In this document: positions 25,335-37,040 of the stretch, one piece after another
Layout: every line of letters starts with the position of its first letter
How positions within the stretch are numbered: the stretch's first letter is position 1
NCBI RefSeq assembly: GCF_910592395.1
Contig: NC_088308.1
Span: 27,233,501-27,297,500, forward strand
Source: Lineus longissimus
Lineage: Eukaryota; Nemertea; Pilidiophora; Heteronemertea; Lineidae
DNA: 64,000 nt
Direction: 5' to 3'
Program-made: the position numbers and the translations under genes
Notes under the pieces: generated by a model
Databases searched by the model: none
What the model was told of the DNA's origin: nothing
Seen by the model: only the letters and a program-made list of their open reading frames with translations

Positions 25335-27132
25335 ATGTTTGGTAAGTTAGTGAATTCATATTATACGGGCGTTAACCGGTCTATGACAGTCGTCTAAAAT
25401 CGTTGATATCAAATATCCACTGATGGCATATTGAGCCCTTGTTGATTAGAATAGAACATGACGACGTGACAGTACTTTTCTGTCGCTTTGCGACGGAAAT
25501 TTCTTTACAGTCTTTACAGAAAAACGATTATCAACATTGATTTGATCTAAATGAAGTTCATCCTCGGGGTATTATCCGCTGAACTGGAAGTCATTCAATC
25601 ATTTACAAACAAAAGACTCTTGATAGATTGCACGGCCTGTAATTTTCTGGTTATCACAGGTGCCTCACTCCTACCCGGACATCAAATATCTAATTCGTCT
25701 CCGATTCACGCCCACACCCATTCTCATCGTTAGAGCCAAATGATCGAAGTATCTTGTCGTCTATTTGGGTCCTTTTTAGGGTTGTTGGGTCTCAGCTGTT
25801 TGTAATATCAATATGTATTACTTTCATGTTCAACTTCTGATTTATTGTGAAATGTAATAATTTTGTTGTCTCGCTTGTGATTCCCGGGGAATATTGGTGA
25901 ATATATTGCATTTATCGATTCTCTTTCAATTCCTGTGTCACTGTTGTTTATGCTCGCATGATTTTAGTGAAACAAGTGATCTGATCCGTTTCTGCTCATA
26001 GAAAAAAAGTATTGATATTGAGTTGGGAGCTGAGCGTCAACTTAAATGACATTTTTAGGTCTCGAAATAAAATTTGGTGGATTGTTACATAATGCCTGAG
26101 GAGGTTGAGACCCGTTGTAGCTTCAACTGTAGTGCTGAGACCTGCCAGTGCAGTGTTAATTCCTTAGACCTAAAAGTCAGAGAAAGAAAGGACTGGACAG
26201 AGTCGGCCTTTTGAAATGTCGAGCCTCAAAGGCATCCTGCTGATCAATCGATCACTTTTTGATATTGCCCTCTATTCAAACTGTTTTTCTGTTCGCCACA
26301 GGTGGCGTCTGATGATTAAAATTTGAGGTTGTACTTGTAAACTGCCTCGGTTCGAAAAGGTCTCAGTGTCTTTTCTATCAAAATCTGACAGCTTGCTTTG
26401 GTCTCCTGGGTGGTGGGCTGCTTGAGGCACAATTGTGCTAAAGAGCTCATTAGATGTCTTGGGACACTCATTCCTCCCAGCTCTGGGCATGCATGAAAAA
26501 CTGTAAACTCCATCTCCTCTTGTGAATACTGCACAGACAGGCTGCTGAGCAGGTTTTTGTTGGGTGAATATACATCTACAATAAAGCACATGAAATTGAG
26601 ACTAGAGTACTAGAGAATAAATAACCTTCATATTTCTCCTTTTTTTGGCTTCTCAATTTCTGTGCAATAAATTATTAGTCATTGTTTCAAAGTGCTGGAG
26701 TTATGCTTCAGTGTGATCACACTCACAGCTAATGTATACTAATGGACTTTCATGTGCCCATCACATCATTTCCTACGAAATATTGCTTTTACATTGAGTG
26801 TATTTACTGAGGGAAGCAGACAGAAATGTTCAAATAATCTAAATTGATCATGAGCTTTCTATCAATAAATATAGCGTCCCTGTGGTAGAACAGCTAGACT
26901 ATCATATCTTGCTGAAAGAAAGTCTGTTGTCGTACACTAAATCTTAGAGTAACCAACTTTTAGGCCGGTTATACTCTAAGACTAATATTGAAGGGGGTCT
27001 GACTGAATGTTCTCGTCAGAAGGAATAGTGCATCCATTCTGCAGACTTTGTGTCTCGAGGCATATCCCCTCACATTCAGGTTTAAAGAGACAGCGCAAGG
27101 TCTTTCGCGAATTTCGGCTTTCCTTATTATAA

Positions 27133-27350
27133 GGTTAACTATGGATAGAACAAAGCCTACAAGTTAGCAGGGGCTTGGTTAACTATGGGTAGAACAAAGC
27201 CTACAAGTTAGCAGGGGCTTGGTTAACTATGGATAGAACAAAGCCTACAAGTTAGCAGGGGCTTGGTTAACTATGGATAGAACAAAGCCTACAAGTTAGC
27301 AGGGGCTTGGTTAACTATGGATAGAACGAAGCCTACAAGTTAGCAGGGGC
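27133..27350. repeat. 44-bp minisatellite, five copies
   Basis: The unit ggttaactatggatagaac... is repeated five times with copy starts at 27133, 27177, 27221, 27265 and 27309. Only one or two bases differ between units, so the expansion is recent. Confidence 0.95.
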
Positions 27351-30300
27351 TGCTAGTGCGTTGATCTGCATCCCAGAGCAGCCGATGTACCATTAACCAA
27401 GGCTAACACCTGCGCAAAGGAAAAGCACCAGTGTGGTTAACAGAGTTAACAGTATGACCAAAAGTGTAACGAAATTTCTCTCAAATCAGTTCTGGCTCTA
27501 TAATGCACAGAGTATTATTCTTACAGTTCATCTGTAACTGTTCCAGACGATTGCTAAGATGCCTGCCACGGCTATCTTTGGAACTGAACCAAGAAAAGCA
27601 AGATGTAAATGGAAGTCCTGTGTCACCAACCAACAGCCCTAAAAGACTCCCAGAAGGTCTTATGCTGCTGAAATAGTACATGGTTTGCTGCTCAAGTTTG
27701 ATTGTATGTCCTTGTGATTTATAATCCGTCAGAGTCAAATGGTCCTTGAGGACGCCTTCTTTCCACACTGATCAATAAAAGTCATGAATACAATGTTTGT
27801 TGATTTTCGGAGTGCCGAGGGGACGGAGTCAATACTGTTGTTGATATGAAAATGAAACATTGAGAGTCTTGCTTTGTTAGAAGTAGGTTTGAGCGAGAGT
27901 CTAATTTAAGGTCATATGAACTCAGAAAATTCTGTAGAGACCAGACAGCTGAATTGCTGAGCTTTTCAGTGATACTTGCGGTAACTTGACCTTCCCTGCT
28001 GCATCTTTTACTGAGTTGAACCACAGTCTGTTGTATATAACAAAGGCTTTGAAGCTTGTCTGTTGTTACCTGACCATTTTGATAGAGCTTTCAGTAAAAA
28101 GTTGCAGGCTAAAACTAGGTCAATTTGTCCCACTTTTGGTAAACTAGGTCAAGTGTCATGAATCTGGATTTGTTTGCATCTGATGATGTCTGCAACAGGG
28201 TGACCAAATGACCCTCTTGTATTGTACCCATAAAGTCTGCATCACATGGATATATGCAGTTATAAGAACTATGTATGTAGCTCTGAGTTCTCGTTAAAGA
28301 GGCACCCCAGATCAGTTATGCTGGTGCTCTTTTGCACCCATGATAAAACACTTGACAGCTGTAAATTGAATCAATTATTAAAGCTTAACGCCATGAAACC
28401 AATTACCAGATGTCAGGGAATCATTGTAAATCAATCAAATGGATGAAAGAAATCTCTTATTGATGTTTCAACTATCAAATGTAACCAGCGGAATAAAATC
28501 AGTAATGGAAATTTAAGAAATGTTGACGAGTGAAGTTGTATCTATTGAATGGAACAGAACCGTGAGAAACCTTTATGACACACATCCTCATAATCGGACT
28601 TGTCTATTGTGTGTAACCCACGGCCTGCTTTCCTTGACAAAGTACCCAGACGGTGCTGGTCCCGTTGGGTTAGATACACTCACATTACGATCTCTGACTC
28701 AGTGATGAATCGGCGCTCGACGAGGATGCTTCGCTGTGTGTATCAGTAGCGGATCTGCTACCTTAGTCAAACAGTTCGAGGAAATAGAGGTTTTCTTAGT
28801 TAATAGAGACAAAATACACAATATGGGATACCCTCTTAGTATTAAGTGGGAAGTATAGTGTTGTCGTAAGGATTGTGATATATTTTTATGGATTCCTATT
28901 GCAACATTCTAACATACATTTGTATTTAAACTCAAGAGGATAGTTGATATCATGACGCAAGTATGTATTTTTATTCTCTACTTCTCCTCTTTGAAATTTA
29001 CAAACTTTAGTGTGCTCATTTACATCAGAATGAGGATCTGCATGTTTCTCGGCCGGCTTTTTTCCACCCCTGACCTAGGGACAGGTGAAGATCCTCATAG
29101 TGCACCAGCCTTATGCATTGGTAAGCTTAACCTGCTACATGTATCCAAATCCCGACCACCAAGGTTTTAGCATCTCATCAAAATTTAAGATTTACCCGGC
29201 AACGTTTAAAGGGAGTATACATGTAGACCATGAGGTTCGGGATGGCTAATCTGGGTGAGACATGTTGCCACCCGATAGCGATTTCCTGTGTTTTGGCCTG
29301 GGTCTATTAGAAAACCAGGTCCAGGAGAAAGTCTATGTAGTTCTTATACTTTGGTAATATGTACGTAGGCCTGTGGTTTGATTTCTTCACTCAGGTTTAG
29401 GTATAATTAGGCTTGCCAGGTTTGTATAGGCAATATCAAGACTGTAGTGTAATACTTGGCAATGTGCTACTTATATCTTCCATTATCTATGGCTTTATTT
29501 TCCACTTGCTATGAAAACACTATGTAATAGCCAATATCAAGGCTCTTGATACTTGGCAATACATGTATACTACATGTATCTTCTGTGGCTTGATATTCTC
29601 TACATTGGCTATCGCTTCTCAGTCATGACATTGACAACAGCTGTGATGAATCTCAGGAATAGGGACGATATGATGCCTCATATCTATTTGAGAGAAACAA
29701 GTTCCCAATACCGCAGGAAATATTAAATCTGTCTGCATATCAAATCTTGTGAAAAGAAAACATCATTTCTAGATCCATATTCCACTTGCAATATTTTCCC
29801 AATCAGTCTTTATTTGTCAATGGCCTCAACATATCAAATTGATCTGCTCACGAATGGTGTGGTTGATATCACTCTGGGCGTCAATATGTGCTGTTTCAAT
29901 TGATGTTTTCCTTGACTTGACAATTCACTGCCAGTCCCTCCTTGGCCGTGTAATGGAGGAAATAAAGAGGCATTTATCATTTCAGTAAACAATGGCACTG
30001 AATCCTTCAGTCAGGTCAGTTAAGAATGGAGATTTTCTCAGCCTATTTCTTCTTTGAACTCGACGCTGACAACAAGAGCAGATCAATTCTGCTTGAATAG
30101 TGAGTGCATGATCCTATCAAATCAGTAGGTCACTCCACAACAAAGGTGCTGGTGCCATCTGTAACTTTGTATTAATGATATAATGTACCTTTGAAACATC
30201 AAGCAAAAGGCGACACTTTGCTGATAAATCACAATCAAGAATTCGATACTTCAGCCTATTCAAAACAGCCTATTCATCTGTGCTTCAGCCATGTCACTGC

Positions 30301-30591
30301 CATGTCAACATATGCGATTATTCTTTTCTGTCCACTGTTTTGTTTGAACTTGTGTTCTCTAGTGCATAAGTATATAACATTTCCAAATAACTTCTGCTGT
30401 CCGGTATGACTATTAGGGATCAGTACAGTTGTGAAACGAAAGTCACACCCTTATTTCCTGCTTACATGACAAAACAAGAATGGATGAACCAGTCAGTTTT
30501 CAAATGTCAAGCTGATCAGTGGCAGTAATGACATAGAAGATTGCAAATCAGTGACAATCAGACTTGAGACAATTAATTTCAGATTCACTTA

Positions 30592-30962
30592 TGCAAGTAT
30601 CAATTCGTGTCTTGTACCCCCCCTCCTCAAGGGTACGACACCTTATCACCCTTCAACGACATCTTAAGGCTCAAGCATCACCCTTTTTTCACCAATGCTA
30701 CTTTTTCTTTCGTCAAGACATCACCATCAACAATATATCAGTTATCACCATCATATAAAGTAACCGGACTAATTTTACTGGGTAAGGCTGTATGTTCGAC
30801 AAGACATCGACACATTAGCATCCTTATTCTTTCCAGCTTCGCCAAATTTTCACTAAAGGAAAAATAAATACTACTCAAGCATCGGCAAAGATTAGTGGTG
30901 ATAGCTTAACTACCCTTGAGGAGGGGGGGGGGGGGGGTACAAGAAACGAATTGATACTTGCA
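30592..30962. mobile_element. Non-autonomous inverted-repeat element (MITE) with TTA target duplication
   Basis: Ends read TGCAAGTATCAATTCG and its reverse complement, and the imperfect inverted repeat extends over about 55 bp. TTA flanks both ends (30589-30591, 30963-30965). A three-base TTA duplication is typical of PIF/Harbinger elements, so that family is the likely mobiliser. A C-rich run in one arm faces a G run in the other. No coding capacity. Confidence 0.75.
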
Positions 30963-33900
30963 TTAATCACACCCTATCGTCTGATATCACATTGTTCTGT
31001 AATGTGTTGAAATAACAGTTGGAAATGTCCTGATATAGATGCTATCTAAGGTTGACATGTCTGAGGTTGGACCACCTCACCATGATGTCAATTTCACTCT
31101 CACCCAGGATGAAGACAATGCAGAAACTGTGCACACGTGAGATATAGGACAACTTTACTCTAATCGAGAAAAAAAACCCTACAGAGGTTAGAAAATAGCG
31201 TTTGCAACAGATGAATTCTCTTATTCTCATAATAGACATTCTGACATAACTGCCACACAAAACCGACTTATTATTTTACTTATTAATCATGATATTCTAT
31301 ACAGTGTGGATATAATTGCATAACTTATGTTGTTTGGTTATTTGTCAACGGGTAGTTTTCTATTCTGGTCATTAGATGTTTTATTATTCTGAATTATGCA
31401 TTCATTGACTTCGATAATATGTTTTCTGAAACAAATATTGTCAGCTATTCTTGTGTCAGAAAACCTATTACATGTAGTCAAATAATGAGCCAATTATGAT
31501 TAGGTTTCTATTTATAATATTACCAATTTGAAAAGTTGATAAAGTGAGGTGCACTTTTAAAAACATTATAACTCTTCTCGCTAGTTGTCCAAAACATGTT
31601 TTAAAGTCTCTCTTAGTCTTATTTGCCATTCTTTGAGGAAAAATTTAGCATGAAAACATATTTTCAGTGACATTTTGTAGCCACATACAGGGGGTCCTAC
31701 TGCCAGTTAACTGCATGGTTCCCAAGTGAGACATCAACTCATGATGAATTGGAAGTACACAAGTATTAAAGTAATCACATTATTTCTCGTTGTATTATAC
31801 CCCTGGGAAGGTGCCACACTTTTCATTTGATTATTCGATTTCCTATCAAATATGACCCTCTTACGTCACGCTCAATCAAATCAGGGTCGGTGATTTATTG
31901 CTACGCAGGGACATTGATATTGCTGATATAGAGAGTGGCTGTCATGTTTGGTAGCTAGGATGCCCAAATTAGGCTACCCGGTAAGTTATAGCCTGGTGGT
32001 GTCAGTTATGACCATCTATTATTATGCTCTGCCCATCCTTGGACTTGTCATGTTATTTTTGGTTTTCTGATGTCCATCTGTTCAACAATCAATGTGAAGT
32101 ATTTGATTAATCTTTGCAGAAAGCAGTATCTTTTAACCAATCTTGACGTTTCATGGCTTCTGAAGCCATTTCATCAGAAGAAGTCTGATGATTTGCAGGA
32201 AATGTTTGCTATGTCAAAAGTTGGCCAATTTGCTCCTGTTCTAGAATACCTTTCAATTTTCTGGTAATCAGGACCCGCCCTTCTCTAGTTGCTCCTATCC
32301 TATCAAAGGGACTCTTCATGAAAAAAGTGATTATTGATTGTCTCTAGTGTCCAGGAAATGTGAACCTGTAGTTGCTATTGACACTGTCCTATATATACCA
32401 TTTTGTGTTTATCTGCTCCTTTGTACCTATTAGGTAATGATTTTGTGTTCTTCATTTGCGTGCTGTAACATCTGCTTGACCTCTGTCATTCTCATTATGT
32501 CCATCGAGCCCTACAGGATTGAGACAAATGGGGATTGAGACAAAAATCAATGCTACCAGTAAAAAGATGATGATGATATCAACTAGATGATTGGGTCATT
32601 CCTGTTTGCTCACCTTAGTCGTGGAGTGGGGGGTCGGGGGATTGCATGATACTTGTGTAGACCTTTGAGTTGAGTTTCATTCAAACATGATCAGGGATAT
32701 TGCTGTTATTTTATTGACAAGCTTCTCCAACATGACGATTAGCTCATGGTCGTAATCAGCAGAAGAGGGGAGGCAGTCGTCACTGGTGTTTATGTTCCCT
32801 TCCAAAGAAAGCCAGTTGCTTTCCCCTCGTATTTACCATCCAGTTCTCTTAAAAAAAGGTGCTTGAGCTCGACTGTTGAAAACAGAACATAACAGTCTCG
32901 CAGCTATGTGTTACATTACAAATTGGTTATCCAAGTAAGATAGGTTACTAATAAATCATTTCATCTAATCCTCAAAGAGCTTCATGCAAACTGGAATGTC
33001 GGTGCTCTACATACAGGGCGGTCAGAAAAAATACTCAACCATATGCATGCAATCTTTGAATTGGCTTGTTTTAAACAAGGACCTCATCACAGTATCTTCC
33101 ATTGAAAATTGAAGTATCCAGGCCAGATCGGCCTTTGACAGGAAAGACAGGTTTGCATTTCCCTGTCATGATTTGACAACAATAATCCTGCTGGCCTACT
33201 TTCATGAAATGATTATAATAGGCCTACTTCAGTTCATGAAGGCATTGATTTACGTTCATATGCATGCAGGCCTATACTTGAGAGGTCATAAAAGCCACTT
33301 TGTATCATATGATCACCAGGCATGATCTCTTAAATGCTTAGTTCATCTGCGGAGAATTTGTGTCCTGTAGGATTGTGGCGATTGTGGGGATTTTATCAAG
33401 AGAGAAGCTGAAATGGAAACTTGGGTAAGCAGATTGTCAGAAATACAATCTTTTTTAGACCTACCACCAAGGTACCATTTGTTTTAAGGCCTACTTTGAA
33501 TCACTGGTTCCAACATGCTAACTAAGGTACCATTGGTTTAGACCTGTTCCAAACTGCTGAGCTCAAAGCTGGCCGAGTAGTGCCTTTCTACGGCACAGTT
33601 GTATGGGGGAATTGTGATGAACCTGTAGCACCATGACACCCTCAGCTGACCAAAAACCTGAACTGTTTCGATAGGCTGTTGAAACTTGGGCATGGTATTT
33701 TTACTTAGATAGGCCTAAGACTATGTGTGTACAGGGGGACATAGCCGTAAACATATTGCAAACAACTTGAAGGCATAATCTGCTTATTCATGTGAACTTG
33801 ACTGTGTAAAGTTTTTAAAGACATTTACCAAACGCCTCTTGACTTCACACTGACACAGGACATTTCCAACAGTGCATGCTTCTCCTCAACTACAAAAGTG

Positions 33901-35267
33901 TCCAGGAAATTTTTTAGTGGATGTGATTTTGGATGCATTCAGTGACAGACAGGTGGGTTTGATATGACACTGATGGGTTGTGGGTCACTTTAAAGAGCAC
34001 TTTCATTAGATTTGGTGGTAGAATTGCATGTTCTGGTACTGGTAGAAAAACAGAACACAAACTTTTCAATGCCAGTCATTGTCTGTTCCCACAAGCCCGG
34101 AGTCGTTCATCAAGCCAAAGGAATAGTATGGGGGTTCATGCTAAGGCCATCTGGGTCTTCAAACCAAGGGATTTAACCCCTGGCCTGGCAGATAATACCC
34201 AGGACAGACTGAACTTTACAATCCGCCAGGTCAGCCGGCATAGTCGTACATGGAATATTCATATCAGGACGTGCATAGGGTCGATCTATCATTGGAAAGT
34301 AGGCAGTGAAAATCAAAATTTTTATTCTGGGGTGAAGTCAAAGCTCTCAACATGGTCTTGGAGGTTTCCTAAGGTGTCATTTCTGTCTTGTTAGTGAGGA
34401 TGAGATTCACAAGTTGCCTACAAATGTAAAATGGGCTTCACATGCATGAAATTAGATTCGCTTATTGGTGTTGTACGAGTCATAGATCTTCATCTCAATT
34501 CCAATATATCAGGATTGACTGAAGACACAAAGAAGATAATCATCATTCTAGGTGCTCAAATACAGTTTTTCTGTGATTTGTCATTATTTTCCTGGTCATC
34601 AGATCTGTCAGACCTGTCACCATGCAGTTGGGTGTGGTTGATGACATTTCCTACAAAAAAATGAAATAATCAATTAAAGGCACGTCCATAAACCCTGACA
34701 TTTTGAGGCAATTATGTGACATAAACTTCATTTCAATATGCTTGGATATTATTCTCCAGATATCATTCCAGTACTTGTCAGATTTCGACCTAATTCTTTG
34801 GTGGGTTCGTGGTGTATTGAAATGAGTAAAATGATTTGGCAAAACAAGTTACACATATATGTAATAGCGAAAATTGATGGCCAAAAAATCATCTCATTAC
34901 TGTTACTGTGTTGCCAAACACTAGTTAATGTACGCAATAGTTGAAATTTCATGAAACCCTGGAAGAGATGACCGCAAATATTTCCAGGTATGCCAAGCTG
35001 AAACTTGGTCTAGTGATAACTTTCACACTTTACCTTACGATTTATTGATATTATCTTCAATATGGTTACATTCCTGTGGAAACATATGCTCATGATTGCA
35101 CCTAACCAACGTCAGAGCTAATGAATCACTGATTAGTAGTGCCAGACCTGCTCTTCATCTTTTGATTGCCTTTCTAATCAGTGACTACTCAACCCAGGAT
35201 ACATCTTGCTTGGAGCAACTTTCATAATTGAGATCCAAAACTTCTTTTTCATGTATTTGCGTTTCAG

Positions 35268-35431
35268 ATGGCTCAGGATGGAGTCACAAGACCTGTTTGA
35301 ATTGAATGAACTGAATTTGGGGTCCAGCTCAGTAGCATGCAACAACAGCTCAGGTCCTGACAATGTCATTGAGAATCGCTCTTCCAGACAAGAACTTATG
35401 CAGAAGAAGATGTTTGTGTTCCAAGTGCAAG
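35268..35431 (+). CDS. Possible 5' exon of the Kir channel gene
   Basis: An acceptor TTTCAG ends at 35267, and an open frame from ATG 35278 (MESQDLFELNELNLG...) runs to a weak donor at 35432 (CAAG|GTCTAT). Joined to the acceptor at about 35525, the frame ends at a TGA at 35674, overlapping the Kir start in another frame. Joined instead to internal AGs before TCTTTCACC (35610) or before GGACCC (35680), it runs in frame into the channel. The exon is plausible from its open frame and phase but lacks independent support. Confidence 0.4.
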
Positions 35432-35591
35432 GTCTATGCTAGCATCTTCGACATCTAAGTCAGTTGATTTTGACAGTGATTGAGGTCATTTTCATTCCTG
35501 TTTCCTTACCTTCTTTACTTGCAGATTACCCCGTTAAGACTGAGCCGCCACCATTACTTCCAAAAGCAAGTACGAGTCTATCTCCGGGCGC

Positions 35592-37040
35592 ATGCCATGG
35601 TTCCCAGTCTTTCACCATCCCATTAGAGTTGGCGACTGCAGAACTGCCCGTGCCAGCACCGGTACCCCCAATCTGATGTCAGGGACCCTCAAGTCGAGTC
35701 AGGGCTCCAAACTTGAACTCATGTCACAGGGGTCTACCCAAGGGTTCGGGTCAGAGGACTCTTTCAACGAGTTTGCCAACTACCCTGTTATGTCTCCAAA
35801 CGGACCACTTCATCACCGTGATCGACAGTATTCGAAACGAATGCGTAGGCGCTTAGTTTACAAGAATGGTGAGGTGAATATCTCACATTCAAACATTAAA
35901 AAACGTAAGAGACGATACCTCGCGGATATCTTCACGACTCTTGTTGATATCAAGTGGAGATGGAACTTGTTACTGTTTATTGCAGCTTTCATTCTGAGCT
36001 GGCTGATCTTTGCTATGATCTGGTGGCTTATATGTTTCTCACATGGAGACTTTGAGAACGCTGGCAAACCGAACTGGGAACCGTGCGTAAATGACGTATT
36101 TGATTTTACGACTGCATTGTTATTCTCTATTGAGACGCAACATACGATTGGTTACGGCTCACGTCATACAACGCCGAACTGCCCGGAGGCAATCCTGGTC
36201 ATGATGATGCAGTCGTGCTGTGGTGTCATCATCCAAGCCTTGATGACTGGCCTCGTCTTTGCAAAGCTTTCACGACCAAAGAAACGTGCCGAGACCTTGA
36301 TGTTTAGCAAGAATGCCGTCGTATGTAAACGTGACGGTGTCATGTGCCTTTTATTCCGTGTCGGTGACATGAGGAAGTCTCATATCATTGAGGCTCACAC
36401 CAGAGGGGTATTGATACGGAAGAAAATCACACGAGAAGGTGAGGTCCTACCTTTGGAACAGGTAGATGTCGACTTCGGGTTCAACGAGGGGCGTGACCGC
36501 CTGTTCTTGGTTTGGCCTGTTATTGTGGAGCACAGAATTACAGACGAGAGTCCCTTCTATGAGATGTCCATGGAGGACTTCCAAAGGGAACAATTTGAGG
36601 TGATCGTAATTCTAGAGGGTATTGTAGAGTCGACTGGGATGACCACCCAGGCTAGAAGCTCGTATCTCCCTGGGGAGATCCTCTGGGGTCATCGCTTTGA
36701 ACGATTGGTCACATTCCAGAAAGAAAATGGCGAGTATCAAATAGACTATTCCCGATTTCACTCAGCAAAGCAAGTGGATATGCCACAGTGTTCGGCAAAA
36801 GAGCTGGAACTCGAGGGCGATCATTTTGTGGAGGGTGAAACGGTCGTGATGGATGATGATTCGTCATCGATAGCTTCTCGACCAGGGCAGAAGAGTCCGT
36901 ATGTGTTGAAGCGTAACGGCGCCACTCAGGCCAATATTGGTATCAACGACTCCGATCGTGTGCAGCAGAGGAAGATGGGCGCTAAGGGCGATGCTGACAA
37001 TGAGGAAGAGAAGGAGAAAGATGCTAAGCAGGTCACATGA
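35592..37040 (+). CDS. Inward-rectifier potassium channel (Kir/KCNJ family)
   Basis: A two-transmembrane K+ channel subunit that assembles as a tetramer in the plasma membrane. The conserved slide-helix entry RYLADIFTTLVDIKWRWN precedes M1 (LLLFIAAFILSWLIFAM). The pore carries the filter TIGYG and the flanking Cys pair (EPCVND, TPNCPEA). M2 leads into FAKLSRPKKRAETL, the PIP2-binding hinge. The C-terminal Kir β-domain includes SHIIEAHTRG and DESPFYEMS. At the M2 rectification position, Asp in Kir2.1, the residue here is Gln (GVIIQALM). The single-exon ORF gives 482 residues from ATG 35592. An in-frame TGA lies just upstream, near 35537. The true N-terminus may come from an upstream exon. Closest to Kir2-type by feel; subfamily not settled. 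Confidence 0.95.
   Translation: MPWFPVFHHPIRVGDCRTARASTGTPNLMSGTLKSSQGSKLELMSQGSTQGFGSEDSFNEFANYPVMSPNGPLHHRDRQYSKRMRRRLVYKNGEVNISHSNIKKRKRRYLADIFTTLVDIKWRWNLLLFIAAFILSWLIFAMIWWLICFSHGDFENAGKPNWEPCVNDVFDFTTALLFSIETQHTIGYGSRHTTPNCPEAILVMMMQSCCGVIIQALMTGLVFAKLSRPKKRAETLMFSKNAVVCKRDGVMCLLFRVGDMRKSHIIEAHTRGVLIRKKITREGEVLPLEQVDVDFGFNEGRDRLFLVWPVIVEHRITDESPFYEMSMEDFQREQFEVIVILEGIVESTGMTTQARSSYLPGEILWGHRFERLVTFQKENGEYQIDYSRFHSAKQVDMPQCSAKELELEGDHFVEGETVVMDDDSSSIASRPGQKSPYVLKRNGATQANIGINDSDRVQQRKMGAKGDADNEEEKEKDAKQVT

Larger units (their letters stand above)
20991..35267. other. Long stretch without recognised protein gene
   Basis: About 14 kb of AT-rich sequence in which I recognise no coding exon. 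It may hold the promoter of the snoRNA host gene on its left, and 5' UTR exons or introns of the Kir gene on its right. It contains small repeats and inverted repeats, listed separately. Short ORFs, the longest being 33978-34394, lack family features. Confidence 0.4.

Noticed and set aside
33012-33040. TACAGGGCGGTCAGAAAA resembling a transposon end
   Set aside because: Single end only; no partner.
33978-34394. 138-residue ORF
   Set aside because: No family features or splice context; composition like surrounding non-coding DNA.
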